Positions 45,852-54,511 of a DNA stretch of 64,000 bases are shown piece by piece. Position 1 is the first letter of the stretch, and every line of letters begins with the position of its first letter. The translations under genes were made by a program, and so were the position numbers. Below the pieces are notes generated by a model. That model was not told the origin of the DNA. It worked only from the letters and a program-made list of their open reading frames with translations, and did not search any database. The DNA is from an uncultured Clostridia bacterium (lineage in GTDB: Bacteria > Bacillota > Clostridia > Oscillospirales > Ruminococcaceae). The stretch is taken from NCBI GenBank assembly GCA_945876755.1, contig CAMCPM010000010.1, forward strand, positions 24,138 through 88,137, written 5' to 3'.

Positions 45852-46958
45852 TTAAAGTACAAGATAATTTGCAAAAGGATAGATAACAGCAAGCAGAAGT
45901 ACGTTCACAAGAGTAAAAACGCCGAGATATCTCATTGGCTTCGCATTGTCGGTTTCCATATAGATACGGAATGATATCAAGCTGGCAAGGCTGGCAACAA
46001 GCGTACCGAGTCCGCCGATATTTGTTCCGAGGACAAGAGCCTTTGCGTTATCGGTGAAGCCTGAAAGCATAAATGCCGCAGGAACATTGCTTATGACCTG
46101 GCTTGCCGCCGCCGAAGCAAGCATTTCGTGTCCATCAACAAGCTTTGTGACAAGCTCTCTTACTGTGTCGATATTCTGGATATTTCCCACAAAAATGAAG
46201 AAAAACGCAAACGTCATCAGCAGCCCGTAGTCAACGCCGGCAAAAAGCCGCAGGTCTATTATTACCGCCACAACACATACCGAAGCGAAGACTACAATAA
46301 CGTCCATTTTGCCGAAAACCGCCATCAGGCAAAGTATGAAAAGAACTGTATAAAGTGCAAGATAACGCTTGTTTTCAATTGCGACTTCGTGATGCTTTTC
46401 GGTATCAAGAGGTTCATTTTTGATAAGCATACAAAGCAGGAAAATCAGTGCAGCACTTACTCCGAAAACAGGAAAGGTCACTCCGAAAAAGTCCTGCGGA
46501 GTAAAATTATAATAATCGTAAAGATAAAGATTCTGAGGATTTCCGAAGGGTGTAAGCATACTTCCGAGATTAGCCGCCGCAGTCTGGACGGTTATAACAT
46601 ATATCATTGTTTTGGGAAGATTTGCGAACAGCGCTGCTGTTATCGGTACAAATGCTATAAGAGCAACATCGTTTGTAAAAAGCATTGACGAGAAAAACGT
46701 AATGAACACCAGAACTATTCCCGTTCTGCGTGAATAGGGCGTTCCGCCGCCGAGAAGCTTCCTTGAAATAAACGAAAGTAAATTACATTCCCTGAAACCT
46801 GCAACGGCTATCATCAAGCAGAAAAGCAAGCCTATCGTATCTGTATTTATATATTTTACATAATTTGTAACGGGTACAAAAAAGCAGGAAACAAGCGCTG
46901 CAATGCCCGATATTACAACGAGAAATTCTTTTTTGCAGAATTCGATAAACCCTTTCAC
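45852..46958 (-). CDS. SLC13/ArsB-NhaD-type ion permease
   Basis: 368 residues with about ten membrane segments. The motifs FTNDVALIAFVPITAALF and LTPFGNPQNLYLY match the ion-transporter superfamily (ArsB, NhaD, SLC13). The length is a little below the usual 400-430. The transported ion cannot be told from sequence. It lies 18 bp after the metal-exporter gene and 15 bp before GH3, apparently one transcript. Confidence 0.82.
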   Translation of the reverse strand: MKGFIEFCKKEFLVVISGIAALVSCFFVPVTNYVKYINTDTIGLLFCLMIAVAGFRECNLLSFISRKLLGGGTPYSRRTGIVLVFITFFSSMLFTNDVALIAFVPITAALFANLPKTMIYVITVQTAAANLGSMLTPFGNPQNLYLYDYYNFTPQDFFGVTFPVFGVSAALIFLLCMLIKNEPLDTEKHHEVAIENKRYLALYTVLFILCLMAVFGKMDVIVVFASVCVVAVIIDLRLFAGVDYGLLMTFAFFFIFVGNIQNIDTVRELVTKLVDGHEMLASAAASQVISNVPAAFMLSGFTDNAKALVLGTNIGGLGTLVASLASLISFRIYMETDNAKPMRYLGVFTLVNVLLLAVIYPFANYLVL

Positions 46959-46976
46959 CCGAAGCTCCCCTTAAAG

Positions 46977-47900
46977 TCAGAATAAATTCAGAACCATTCC
47001 GCAGACAGTTCCGACAGCATAGACAACACCTGTTATTATCAGGTTTTCTTTGATATTTTTATTGGCTCTGAAAAGCACAGCAAGTCCAATACCTGCGCCT
47101 GTGCAGAGTCCTGCCACAGCTGAGCCGAAGGTTATTGCACCCTCGGCGTAAAGCTCTGTAATAAACACTGAAGCTGCACAGTTGGGTATCATTCCCACAA
47201 GTCCTGCAAGAAGCGGCTGGAAAACGCCCATACTGCCGAGAAAATGCTCTACGGCTTCCTCTCCAACAAGAGACATGACAGTACCGAGGACAATATTTAC
47301 GGCAAAGATAAAAATGATAATGTTTATTGTATGTTTAAGCGCAGAATACCATATTCCGTGGCTTCCGCAGCCGCAGCCGCTTTCGCTGCATATTTCTCCG
47401 ATGCTTTCGCCGTCTGTTTTTATTTTCAGCAGTTTGATGAAGATATCGACAGCTATACCTGCTATTGCGGCAATTATTACCTTTACAAGCAGAAGCTGCC
47501 AGACCATACCGATTTTATCCGGATGGGCAAGCAATACGGGAACTGCCTCGTCGGAAGTAGAAAGAAAAACTGCGATAAGCGTTCCTGCCGAGATGACACG
47601 TCCTGCATAAAGATTGGACGCTGCAACGGAAAATCCGCACTGGGGCACGCAGCCGATAAGCGCTCCCACTGCGGCGCTGCCTGCACGTCCTCCGCCTGTT
47701 TTCCTCAGAAAATTTACAAGCTTGTCCCCTGCTTTATGCTCAAGGAACTCCATAAGCAGAAACGCAAGGAACAGGAACGGCAGCATTTTTGCCGAATCTA
47801 TAAGTGCGTCGAGAAAAACGTCAGCGAAATCAAAGCTTTCTCCGTGGCTGTGGTTATGCGCCGCAAGCACTGCGGAGGCTAAAGCAGAATTATAAATCAT
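46977..47900 (-). CDS. Putative manganese/heavy-metal exporter (ArsP_2-type permease)
   Basis: 307 residues with about ten membrane helices. Near the start is HNHSHGESFDF, a His-rich possible metal site. Two related halves contain GALIGCVPQCGFSVAASNLY and GLVGMIPNCAASVFITELY, typical of the 10-TM putative metal exporter family often annotated as a manganese transporter. A Cys-rich cytoplasmic stretch ESGCGCGSHG lies between the halves. I chose ATG 47900 (GAAAGGA upstream) over a TTG eight codons earlier. A perfect inverted repeat sits in its promoter. Confidence 0.82.
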   Translation of the reverse strand: MIYNSALASAVLAAHNHSHGESFDFADVFLDALIDSAKMLPFLFLAFLLMEFLEHKAGDKLVNFLRKTGGGRAGSAAVGALIGCVPQCGFSVAASNLYAGRVISAGTLIAVFLSTSDEAVPVLLAHPDKIGMVWQLLLVKVIIAAIAGIAVDIFIKLLKIKTDGESIGEICSESGCGCGSHGIWYSALKHTINIIIFIFAVNIVLGTVMSLVGEEAVEHFLGSMGVFQPLLAGLVGMIPNCAASVFITELYAEGAITFGSAVAGLCTGAGIGLAVLFRANKNIKENLIITGVVYAVGTVCGMVLNLF

Positions 47901-47923
47901 TGAATTTGTCCTTTCATAAATCA

Positions 47924-47940
47924 AATAGATTTAATCTATT
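47924..47940. promoter_or_regulatory. Perfect 17-bp inverted repeat, probable operator
   Basis: AATAGATTTAATCTATT has 8-bp arms around one central T. It begins at the transcription start region just downstream of the minus-strand -10 box, so a bound dimer would block the metal-exporter promoter. An ArsR- or DtxR-like metal sensor is a reasonable guess; no such gene is nearby. Confidence 0.65.
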
Positions 47941-47941
47941 A

Positions 47942-47970
47942 ATTATATCACATTTATATATTTTTTTCAA
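47942..47970 (-). promoter_or_regulatory. Promoter of the metal exporter-permease-GH3 run
   Basis: On the minus strand TTGAAA (47965-47970) and TATAAT (47942-47947) are separated by 17 bp, directly upstream of the 17-bp inverted repeat. Confidence 0.8.
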
Positions 47971-48003
47971 GTTTTTTTACAATATTTTTAGCTGAATTAG
48001 GTC

Positions 48004-48032
48004 TTGCAGTTTCGGTCATTTTATGGCATAAT
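48004..48032 (+). promoter_or_regulatory. Candidate guaA promoter
   Basis: TTGCAG (48004-48009), 17 bp and CATAAT (48027-48032), about 47 bp upstream of the guaA start; divergent from the metal-exporter promoter. No guanine riboswitch is evident in the short leader. Confidence 0.65.
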
Positions 48033-48078
48033 ATTAATATCTATATTTATCTTGGATTCGGGAAAGGAATGTTAAATT

Positions 48079-49629
48079 ATGGCACCATCTTCACACCAGC
48101 TTGTCATAGTTCTCGACTTCGGCGGTCAGTATAACCAACTCATCGCACGAAGAGTAAGAGAATGCGGCGTGTACTGCGAGGTCAAATCCTATAAAACTCC
48201 TATTGAGGAACTCAAGGCTATGAACCCTGTGGGCATTATTTTTACAGGCGGACCAAACAGCGTTTATGCTGAAAATTCTCCTGCCTGCTCAAAAGAAATT
48301 TTTGAGCTTGGTATACCTGTTCTCGGAATATGCTACGGCTGTCAGCTTATGGCGCACCTGCTCGGCGGCAAGGTTTCGACCTGCGTTACTTCCGAATACG
48401 GAAAGACAGAAACATTCTATGACAAATCCTGCATACTTTTCGGAGCGGTAAATGACCTTCCCGAAAAGGAAATTTCATGGATGAGCCATACCGACTATGT
48501 TTCGGAAATTCCGGAAGGCTTCCGTATTACAGCACATACTGCTGACTGTCCTGCGGCTGCTATGGAAAATAAAGAAAAGAAGCTTTATGCTGTACAGTTC
48601 CACCCGGAAGTAAACCATACAGTCTGCGGTCTTGGCATGATCGACAGCTTCCTTAAAAATGTCTGCGGCTGCACCGGCGACTGGACTATGGGCAATTACG
48701 CAAAGACTGCAATTGAAGATATTCGCAAAAAAGTCGGCGACGGAAAAGTTCTGCTGGCTCTTTCGGGCGGTGTGGACAGCTCCGTTGCGGCTGCTCTGCT
48801 TGCAAAAGCTGTTGGCGACAAGCTTACCTGCATTTTTGTTGACCACGGCTTCATGCGCAAAAATGAGGGTGACGAAGTTGAACAGGCTTTCGCAGGCTGG
48901 GGTATAAACTTTATCCGTGTGAATGCAAAGGAGCAGTTTATGTCCAAGATGCGCGGCGTGTCCGACCCCGAAACAAAGCGCAAAATTATCGGCGAGGAAT
49001 TTATCCGTGTATTTGAGCAGGAGGCAAAGAAAATCGGAAAGGTCGATTTTCTTGTTCAGGGTACGATTTACCCCGACATTATCGAAAGCGGAACGGGCGA
49101 CGCTGCTGTAATCAAGTCTCATCACAATGTAGGCGGTCTGCCCGACTATGTTGATTTCAAGGAAATTATTGAGCCTCTCCGTCTGCTGTTCAAGGACGAA
49201 GTTCGTGCCCTCGGACGCGAGCTTGGACTTGCAGAAGTTCTGGTAAGCCGTCAGCCGTTCCCGGGTCCCGGACTTGCTATCAGAATCATCGGCGAAATTA
49301 CCGACGAGAAGCTTGAGATACTTCAGGACGCTGACTTTATTTTCCGTGAGGAAATCGCAAATGCAGGTCTTGACAAGGAAATTCACCAGTACTTTGCGGT
49401 ACTTACAAATATGCGTTCTGTAGGTGTAATGGGCGATGGCAGAACCTACGATTACACTCTTGCGCTGAGAGGCGTTACCACTACCGATTTCATGACTGCG
49501 GATTTTGCTAAGATACCGTATGAGGTACTTGAACGCTGTGCAAGCAGAATTGTAAACGAGGTAAAATCCATCAACCGCGTTGTGTATGATGTTACCACAA
49601 AGCCACCTGCTACTATTGAGTGGGAATAA
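48079..49629 (+). CDS. guaA: GMP synthase (glutamine-hydrolysing)
   Basis: Converts XMP to GMP, 516 residues. The glutaminase domain has [18 protein letters not shown] (nucleophile Cys) and FHPEVNHT (His-Glu). The ATP pyrophosphatase domain has [17 protein letters not shown]. The dimerisation domain has [15 protein letters not shown] and the gene ends PPATIEWE, the normal conserved end. The gene is intact although the 3' end is the attachment site of the adjacent element: the repeat restores its last codons and stop. Confidence 0.98.
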   Translation: MAPSSHQLVIVLDFGGQYNQLIARRVRECGVYCEVKSYKTPIEELKAMNPVGIIFTGGPNSVYAENSPACSKEIFELGIPVLGICYGCQLMAHLLGGKVSTCVTSEYGKTETFYDKSCILFGAVNDLPEKEISWMSHTDYVSEIPEGFRITAHTADCPAAAMENKEKKLYAVQFHPEVNHTVCGLGMIDSFLKNVCGCTGDWTMGNYAKTAIEDIRKKVGDGKVLLALSGGVDSSVAAALLAKAVGDKLTCIFVDHGFMRKNEGDEVEQAFAGWGINFIRVNAKEQFMSKMRGVSDPETKRKIIGEEFIRVFEQEAKKIGKVDFLVQGTIYPDIIESGTGDAAVIKSHHNVGGLPDYVDFKEIIEPLRLLFKDEVRALGRELGLAEVLVSRQPFPGPGLAIRIIGEITDEKLEILQDADFIFREEIANAGLDKEIHQYFAVLTNMRSVGVMGDGRTYDYTLALRGVTTTDFMTADFAKIPYEVLERCASRIVNEVKSINRVVYDVTTKPPATIEWE

Positions 49630-49662
49630 TAACAGACCCCACGCAAATGGCTTAACTACGCT
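49618..49662. other. Left attachment site (attL)
   Basis: Core GAGTGGGAATAATA (49618-49631) overlapping the guaA stop codon. CAAATGGCTTAACTACGCT (49644-49662) follows; the same 19-mer lies at the same 26-bp offset in the right site (58385-58403). The intervening 12 bases differ. Arm repeats TGGCAAC are at 49687 and 49698. Confidence 0.82.
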
Positions 49663-49726
49663 ATTTTCTGTTATCATAACAGAAAATGGCAACGTTTTGG
49701 CAACATTTGAATTATTCTAAAAATTA

Positions 49727-49762
49727 AGAGCTATCTGATTTTAAATCGGATAGCTCTTTTTG
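49727..49762 (+). terminator. Terminator between guaA and the convergent element gene
   Basis: An AGAGCTATC/GATAGCTCT stem with additional pairing of TGATTT and AAATCG, followed by TTTTTGTT on the plus strand. The minus strand has a weaker T tract, so it may serve both convergent genes. Confidence 0.8.
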
Positions 49763-50485
49763 TTATGCTTTTTTATCTTTGTTTTCGCACGCCTTTTTGA
49801 TTTGCTTTATAGGCGTTACGATTAGTAACTTTATTGGAAATCTGATAACACAAAACAGTGTTAAAAACAGTGGCTTTATTATGTAGTTTGAAACCCAAAC
49901 AAGTGGTAGGAAATCTTCAACTTTACCCCAAAAGATTGCTGACTTCAATAGGAATTTTCTAAAATGATATTCATAAAATTTCTTTTTAAATTCTGGCTTA
50001 GTAAAATCGTTAATATAAAAAGCCAACATATCTGGAATGTCGATTGCTATAAAGTCATTGTTCAATCCCACTTCCTTTCTCATTATTTGATACATTTCAC
50101 CCAAAGCGTAAATCACCATATCTTTGGTATAAAACTTATTACTTTGCAAAGTCTCATCAAGAGCTAACCAACGATAAAAGCAAAAAGCTTTATATAGTTT
50201 TTTTGACCCAAATATTGCAATTGAAGCACCAACATCAAAAAATTGTTTTTTCGCTTCACCATTATTTGATAATTTCTCTAACTCTTTTTTATTTTGAGAA
50301 AAGATTTGCTGAAACAACTCAATTAACTTTAAATACTGTTCTTTTCGTGTTTCATAAATCTTTATTCTATTCTCTGAATACTTTCCTATCACAAATAGTA
50401 GTAAAGTAACTATTATTGATATAAGTGCAATTTGGTCAGCAGTTAAGTTCCAAATTCCAGATAATATTGTTTTTATAAAATCCAT
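49763..50485 (-). CDS. Hypothetical membrane-anchored protein, A+T-rich
   Basis: 240 residues. One membrane helix (about 18-35, ALISIIVTLLLFVIGKYSEN) is followed by a helical, charged cytoplasmic-type region, then a hydrophobic C-terminal segment near 200-222. I do not recognise a family. Its base composition is lower in G+C than the neighbouring core genes. It stands at the left edge of the element, next to the repressor, where accessory or defence cargo is often found; that is inference only. Confidence 0.65.
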   Translation of the reverse strand: MDFIKTILSGIWNLTADQIALISIIVTLLLFVIGKYSENRIKIYETRKEQYLKLIELFQQIFSQNKKELEKLSNNGEAKKQFFDVGASIAIFGSKKLYKAFCFYRWLALDETLQSNKFYTKDMVIYALGEMYQIMRKEVGLNNDFIAIDIPDMLAFYINDFTKPEFKKKFYEYHFRKFLLKSAIFWGKVEDFLPLVWVSNYIIKPLFLTLFCVIRFPIKLLIVTPIKQIKKACENKDKKA

Positions 50486-50507
50486 ACACTGCCTCCGTTA
50501 CTGATTA

Positions 50508-50990
50508 TTAAAGTTTTTTATCAAGTCTCTGCCCAATTTGTTCCACAACATCTTTCGGATAATTATATCTCCAGTTATCATATTCCTCTTTGGAAATCTC
50601 ACCATTGCGGAATTTCGCCGCTTGCTTCTGCCAAGCGGTAAACATTTCGGTCATTGTAAGAAACTCTACACCATTATCCTTATCCAATCTGATACACACC
50701 TCATCATTGAGGGTATCAATACGGAAACCATATAAATCCTCAAGAGCAAAGAGCGTGTGCATAAGCCCGATATAGCTCTCTATGTTCGGAACATCAAGCG
50801 CTGCCGGAGAAACATCAAGTGTTTTCGCTATTTCCTTTGTCAGCTCTGCCTTTGGTGTTCTTGTTCCTGACTCATACTGTGCAAGTCTGATGTCTGCTGT
50901 TTTCTCCGGAAAGCCAACAGCCATACCAAGCCATTTCTGTGTCATTCCACGCAGATTGCGGATAAATCTAATTCTTTCGCCGATAGCCAT
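50508..50990 (-). CDS. Xre-family transcriptional repressor of the element
   Basis: 160 residues. An N-terminal helix-turn-helix (about 3-65: IGERIRFIRNLRGMTQKWLG through RLAQYESGTRTPKAEL) is followed by a helical region of a type common in Clostridia conjugative elements. I chose ATG 50990 (AGGAG 8 bp upstream); a GTG three codons earlier lies in that site. It is divergent from the excisionase-integrase genes, and three matching inverted repeats lie between them, so it probably represses excision. Confidence 0.85.
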   Translation of the reverse strand: MAIGERIRFIRNLRGMTQKWLGMAVGFPEKTADIRLAQYESGTRTPKAELTKEIAKTLDVSPAALDVPNIESYIGLMHTLFALEDLYGFRIDTLNDEVCIRLDKDNGVEFLTMTEMFTAWQKQAAKFRNGEISKEEYDNWRYNYPKDVVEQIGQRLDKKL

Positions 50991-51150
50991 ATTTTTCACT
51001 CCTGTTTTGTTAATGGTCAGATGGTAATTAAAATAATCACTTTACGCTCATTATAAGAACCTGTCAAGCATCGGGTAGTATTTTCTTCGAAAACCTCCAT
51101 CCTCTCCTACTTGACAGAATCTTGAAATGGGTGTAAATAATTTTACACCC

Positions 51151-51179
51151 ATTATAGCATATATGTTTAAGATAGTCAA
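51151..51179 (-). promoter_or_regulatory. Promoter of the Xre repressor
   Basis: On the minus strand TTGACT (51174-51179) and TATAAT (51151-51156) are separated by 17 bp. A GGGTGTAAA/TTTACACCC hairpin (51129-51150) lies at the start of the transcript. A TTTAAG half-site lies in the spacer, suggesting self-regulation. Confidence 0.8.
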
Positions 51180-51185
51180 GATAAT

Positions 51186-51280
51186 TTAAACAAAAAAGTT
51201 TAAGAATTTTTTAAAAAGGGGTTGACATAAACAATTATGTTTAGTATAATAGAGATACAGACTTAAACAAAATAGTTTAG
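51186..51280 (+). promoter_or_regulatory. Excisionase-integrase promoter with three operators
   Basis: The promoter is TTGACA (51222-51227), 17 bp, TATAAT (51245-51250). Three inverted repeats of the form TTAAAC-N6-GTTTAA occur: 51186-51203, 51228-51243 (TAAAC-N6-GTTTA, filling the promoter spacer) and 51263-51280 (downstream of -10). They are the only strong dyads here and are the likely binding sites of the divergent Xre repressor. Confidence 0.8.
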
Positions 51281-51302
51281 ATAACAGAAAGGAGGGTTGC
51301 GA

Positions 51303-51506
51303 ATGAGCAATAACACTTTTATGAAAGTGGAGGAAGTTGCAGAGATTCTCGGAATTTCCAAATCCTACGCTTACAAAATCGTTCAGAAGCTCAACGATGA
51401 GCTGAAAGAAAAAGGCTTCCTGACAATTTCAGGACGTGTAAACAAGAAGTATTTTATGGAAAGAGTGTACTACGGTACACCTGACAGCACAGAAAGGAAT
51501 GATTAA
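51303..51506 (+). CDS. xis: Excisionase / helix-turn-helix protein
   Basis: 67 residues: MSNNTFMKVEEVAEILGISK at the start, a winged helix of the excisionase/MerR type with YAYKIVQKLNDELKEKGF as recognition region. ATG 51303 has GGAGG seven bases upstream; a TTG two codons earlier overlaps that site. One base separates it from the integrase start, the normal xis-int pairing. Such proteins bend attL/attR DNA to direct excision. Confidence 0.85.
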   Translation: MSNNTFMKVEEVAEILGISKSYAYKIVQKLNDELKEKGFLTISGRVNKKYFMERVYYGTPDSTERND

Positions 51507-52289
51507 ATGTCAGTTTACAAGGACGGAAAAACAAACACTTGGCGTGTAATATACCGCTACACAGACTGGAAAGGAGAGAAAAAGCAAACGCAGAAGCGTG
51601 GTTTTCAGACCAAACGAGAAGCACAGGCCTGGGAGCGTGAGCAGCTTAACAAAATAGCAGGCTACCTTGATATGAACTTTGCAAGCTTCATTGAAACCTA
51701 TTCTGCTGATATGAAAAGCAGAATAAAGGAAAACACCTGGCACACCAAAGAGCATATTATCCGCACGAAAATCCTGCCCTATTTTTCAAGCCGACCTATC
51801 AATGAGATTCAGCCGAAAGATATTATCGCTTGGCAGAATGAAATGATAAACTCACTTGATAATCACGGCAAGCCTTACTCCCCTGTGTATCTGAAAACAG
51901 TACACAATCAGCTCTCGGCAATCTTTAACCACGCTGTCAAATTCTATGGCTTATCTTCAAACCCTGCCGCAAAAGTTGGCAATATGGGTAAGGCAAAATC
52001 AAAGGAAATGCAGTTCTGGACGCAAGACGAATACAAGAAATTTTCCTATGAAATGATGGACAAGCCTGTTTCATTCTATGCCTTTGAAATGCTTTACTGG
52101 TGCGGTATTCGAGAGGGCGAGTTGTTGGCATTGACACCTGCTGATTTCGACTTTGAACGTGGCACTGTATCAATCACAAAATCCTATCAGCGAATTGAAC
52201 GCCGTGATGTTATCACTGACCCTAAAACAGCAAAGAGCAATCGAGTTATAAAAGCGTTCTTACCGAATGTTCGGAACGGAAAGCATTGA
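51507..52289 (+). pseudogene. int: Truncated tyrosine integrase, fused to repA by deletion
   Basis: The first 248 or so codons are a normal Tn916-type integrase: AP2-like arm-binding domain (TWRVIYRYTDWKGEKKQTQK), SAM-like core-binding domain, and the start of the catalytic domain with the first catalytic Arg in WCGIREGELLALTPADF. Homology stops after DPKTAKSNRVIK near 52253. The remaining 12 residues are out-of-frame repA sequence. The catalytic His, second Arg and Tyr are missing, so the protein cannot recombine DNA. The N-terminal part could still bind the arm sites. Confidence 0.9.
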
Positions 52290-52992
52290 TAATCTTCGTT
52301 TCGCCGTTATGGCAAATACCGTTGACGGCGGTCTTGAAAAACAGTTGGAGGGATTTCTCCACCAGTATCCTGACACAAGACTTATCATCATTGACACCTT
52401 GCAGAAAGTCCGTGAATCAAGCAACGAATGCAGTTACGGCAACGATTATCAGGTTATTGCAAGGCTGAAACAGTTTGCTGATAGCCGAGGTATCTGTATG
52501 TTGATTGTTCATCACACACGCAAGCAGAAAGCGGACGATTCCTTTGATATGATTTCGGGAACGAACGGTCTGCTCGGTGCGGCAGACGGAGCCTTTCTAC
52601 TGAAAAAAGAAAAGCGCACAGAAAATTCTGCAACGCTTGAAATTTCAGGGCGTGACCAGCAAGACCAGAAGCTACACCTTGTGCGTAACCCAGAGAAGCT
52701 TTCTTGGGAGCTAGAGCGTATTGAAACGGAGTTATGGAAAGAACCGCCTGAGCCGATACTTGAAGCGGTGGCGGAGTTTGTCACAGCAGATAATCCTGAT
52801 TGGGTCGGAACAGCAACAGAGCTTACCGAGAAAATCGGGACGGATATTCCCGTAAACGCAATCACGAAAAAGCTGAATGTCAACGCAAGTCGGCTTTTGA
52901 ATGAGTACGGCATTGTTTACAAGATCAGCCGCACTCACGACGGACGCAGGATTGAACTTCACTTTCAATCGGCTGTCCGTGACAGTTCGTGA
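52252..52992 (+). pseudogene. 5'-truncated RepA-like AAA ATPase
   Basis: The frame reads KRSYRMFGTESIDNLRFAVM from the deletion junction and continues with Walker B LIIIDTLQKVRES, LLVHH-like LIVHHTRKQKADDSFDMISG and GTNGLLGAADGAFLLKKEKR, the second half of RepA-type RecA-fold helicases of Gram-positive mobile elements. A C-terminal winged helix follows. The Walker A half is absent. An ATG at 52267 could start a 241-residue remnant but no ribosome binding site is convincing. It ends inside the dyad repeat at 52979. Confidence 0.85.
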
Positions 52993-53062
52993 CAGCTGTG
53001 ACGGTTTTTATGATAGCGGTGGCGGTATGTAAATAACCGTCACAACCGTCACCAGCCGTCAC
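52979..53062. repeat. Dyad-symmetric GTGAC/GTCAC repeat cluster
   Basis: Three GTGAC units (52979, 52989, 52998) are mirrored by three GTCAC units (53039, 53048, 53058). Spacings are 10-9 and 9-10, so every pair is centred on the same point near 53020. The arms are about 28 bp with roughly 23 complementary positions. Phased units beside a RepA-like gene suggest a replication origin or RepA-binding array. Confidence 0.75.
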
Positions 53063-53095
53063 GTAAGGGAGTCCAGAGGGAACGTCTGGCGCAAT

Positions 53096-53161
53096 GATAC
53101 TTTTGATAGAAGCCTAAGCGTATGTCAAAAGTATCTTTGCGTTACTTTCGCAGAAAGTAAC
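53096..53161 (+). other. Candidate origin of transfer (oriT)
   Basis: Two perfect inverted repeats lie just upstream of the relaxase gene: GATACTTTTGA (53096-53106) with TCAAAAGTATC (53125-53135), and GTTACTTTC (53141-53149) with GAAAGTAAC (53153-53161). Mob-type relaxases usually nick next to such hairpins directly upstream of their own gene. The nick site itself is not identified. Confidence 0.6.
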
Positions 53162-53194
53162 AAAGGCAAAAAGCAAGCTTATTCAGAAAGGAGA

Positions 53195-54501
53195 ATGGTC
53201 ATAGAAAAAAGAACAATCAGCGGTCGTATCAGCAAGAAGCACAGCCTGCCTCACAATAACCGTGAGTTTCTGTGTGAAAATGTTGACCCGACCAGAACGA
53301 AAGACAACATCACCATTATCAAAGATGACATCGGACAGGTCTATCACGAGCTGTTCGATAACGCTCTCATCGAGTACAACGCCAAGCAAAAACGCAAGGA
53401 CAGGATTATCAAGGACTATCACGAGCATATCCGCCACAGCCGTCAGGAACAGGAGTACCACGAGGTCATTTTTCAAATCGGCAATCAGGATGATACGTCC
53501 TGTGGCTCTGATATGGGCAAGGTCGCAACCAAGCTTCTTCTGGAGTTTGCCGACAGCTTTCAGTCACGAAACTCGCACCTGCGTGTGTTCAATGCGGTCA
53601 TTCATCTTGACGAAGCAACGCCGCATATTCACATCGACTTCGTTCCCTTTGCAACGGAACAAAAGCGTGGACTTTCCACAAGAGTATCGCTGACAAAGGC
53701 TCTGGAGCAGCAAAGCTTCAAAGGCGATGGCAAGTTCAATACCGCCTGTAAGCTGTGGATTGACAGTGAAAAGGAATTCCTTGCACAACTTATGCGTTCC
53801 CGAAATATCGAATGGGAACAGCTCGGCACGCACAATGAGCATTTATCCGTGCTGGATTTCAAGAAGCACAGCGTACCAAAGAGGTAGCACGGCTTGAAAA
53901 TAAAATTGAGTGTACAGACAAGAAGTTACAGCACCGTCAGGAGTTGCTTAATGAGGTCGAGGACACGATTGACAAACTTGACATTGAGTATCAGGAGAAG
54001 AAAGAGGCTGTCGGTCAGCTTGATGAGGACATTGTCATAAAGAAATCCACCCTTGCGGAGAGTACGGCACTCCTTGCAACAGCGGCGAAGAAAGCAAGCA
54101 AAATCAAGGATATTGACGATATTCAGGTGAAGAAAACAATGTTCGGCGGTAATGTTTCTGTTGCTCCCGATGATTTCAAGAAGCTTACCGACCTTGCGAA
54201 AAAGCAGATTGCGGTGGAGAGTAAAGAAAAGGAGCTTAATGCAAAAATTTCAACGCTGAAAGCCGAGAAGAAAGAGCTTTCCGATAAAAACACACAGCTT
54301 GAAACGGAAAACGCTGCTCTGAAGCAAGAGAACAGCTTGCTGAAATCCGTGAGGGAGAAGCTGACAATTGCTTCACTGCAAAAGGAAATCAGCGAGTGGA
54401 AGAATAAGTATCATAAGGTGCTTGATTTCATTGAAAAGCTTAATCTCACAAAGCAGTTGCAGGAGTTTTTGAAGCCGAGAAAGCATACGCTGCATAGGTA
54501 A
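53195..54501 (+). pseudogene. Mob/Pre-family relaxase, frameshifted
   Basis: The first frame (53195-53887) carries the relaxase domain with the metal-binding HxH in IHLDEATPHIHIDFVPFA. It reaches LDFKKHSVPKR and stops. The neighbouring frame continues with EAQRTKEVARLENKIE just after the same bases and runs as a long coiled coil to 54501. A one-base loss near 53865-53872 (in TTCAAGAAGCACAG) explains both. Restored, the protein would be about 435 residues. It may be a true mutation or a sequence error. Confidence 0.88.
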
Positions 54502-54511
54502 ACTACTATTG

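Noticed and set aside
49618..49631. tRNA gene as the integration target
   Set aside because: The core overlaps the last codons and stop of guaA; no cloverleaf or T-loop sequence is present. I saw no tRNA or rRNA gene in the window.
48475..49692. Long open frame on the minus strand opposite guaA (405 codons)
   Set aside because: It is antisense to an intact, highly conserved guaA, has no recognisable motifs and no ribosome binding site; a by-product of codon usage.
52979..53062. CRISPR array
   Set aside because: Units are only 5-7 bp, spaced 9-10 bp, and mirrored in orientation. No CRISPR-length repeats or cas genes were seen anywhere in the window.
53183..53476. Minus-strand open frame opposite the relaxase
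   Set aside because: Shadow of the relaxase reading frame with no independent features.
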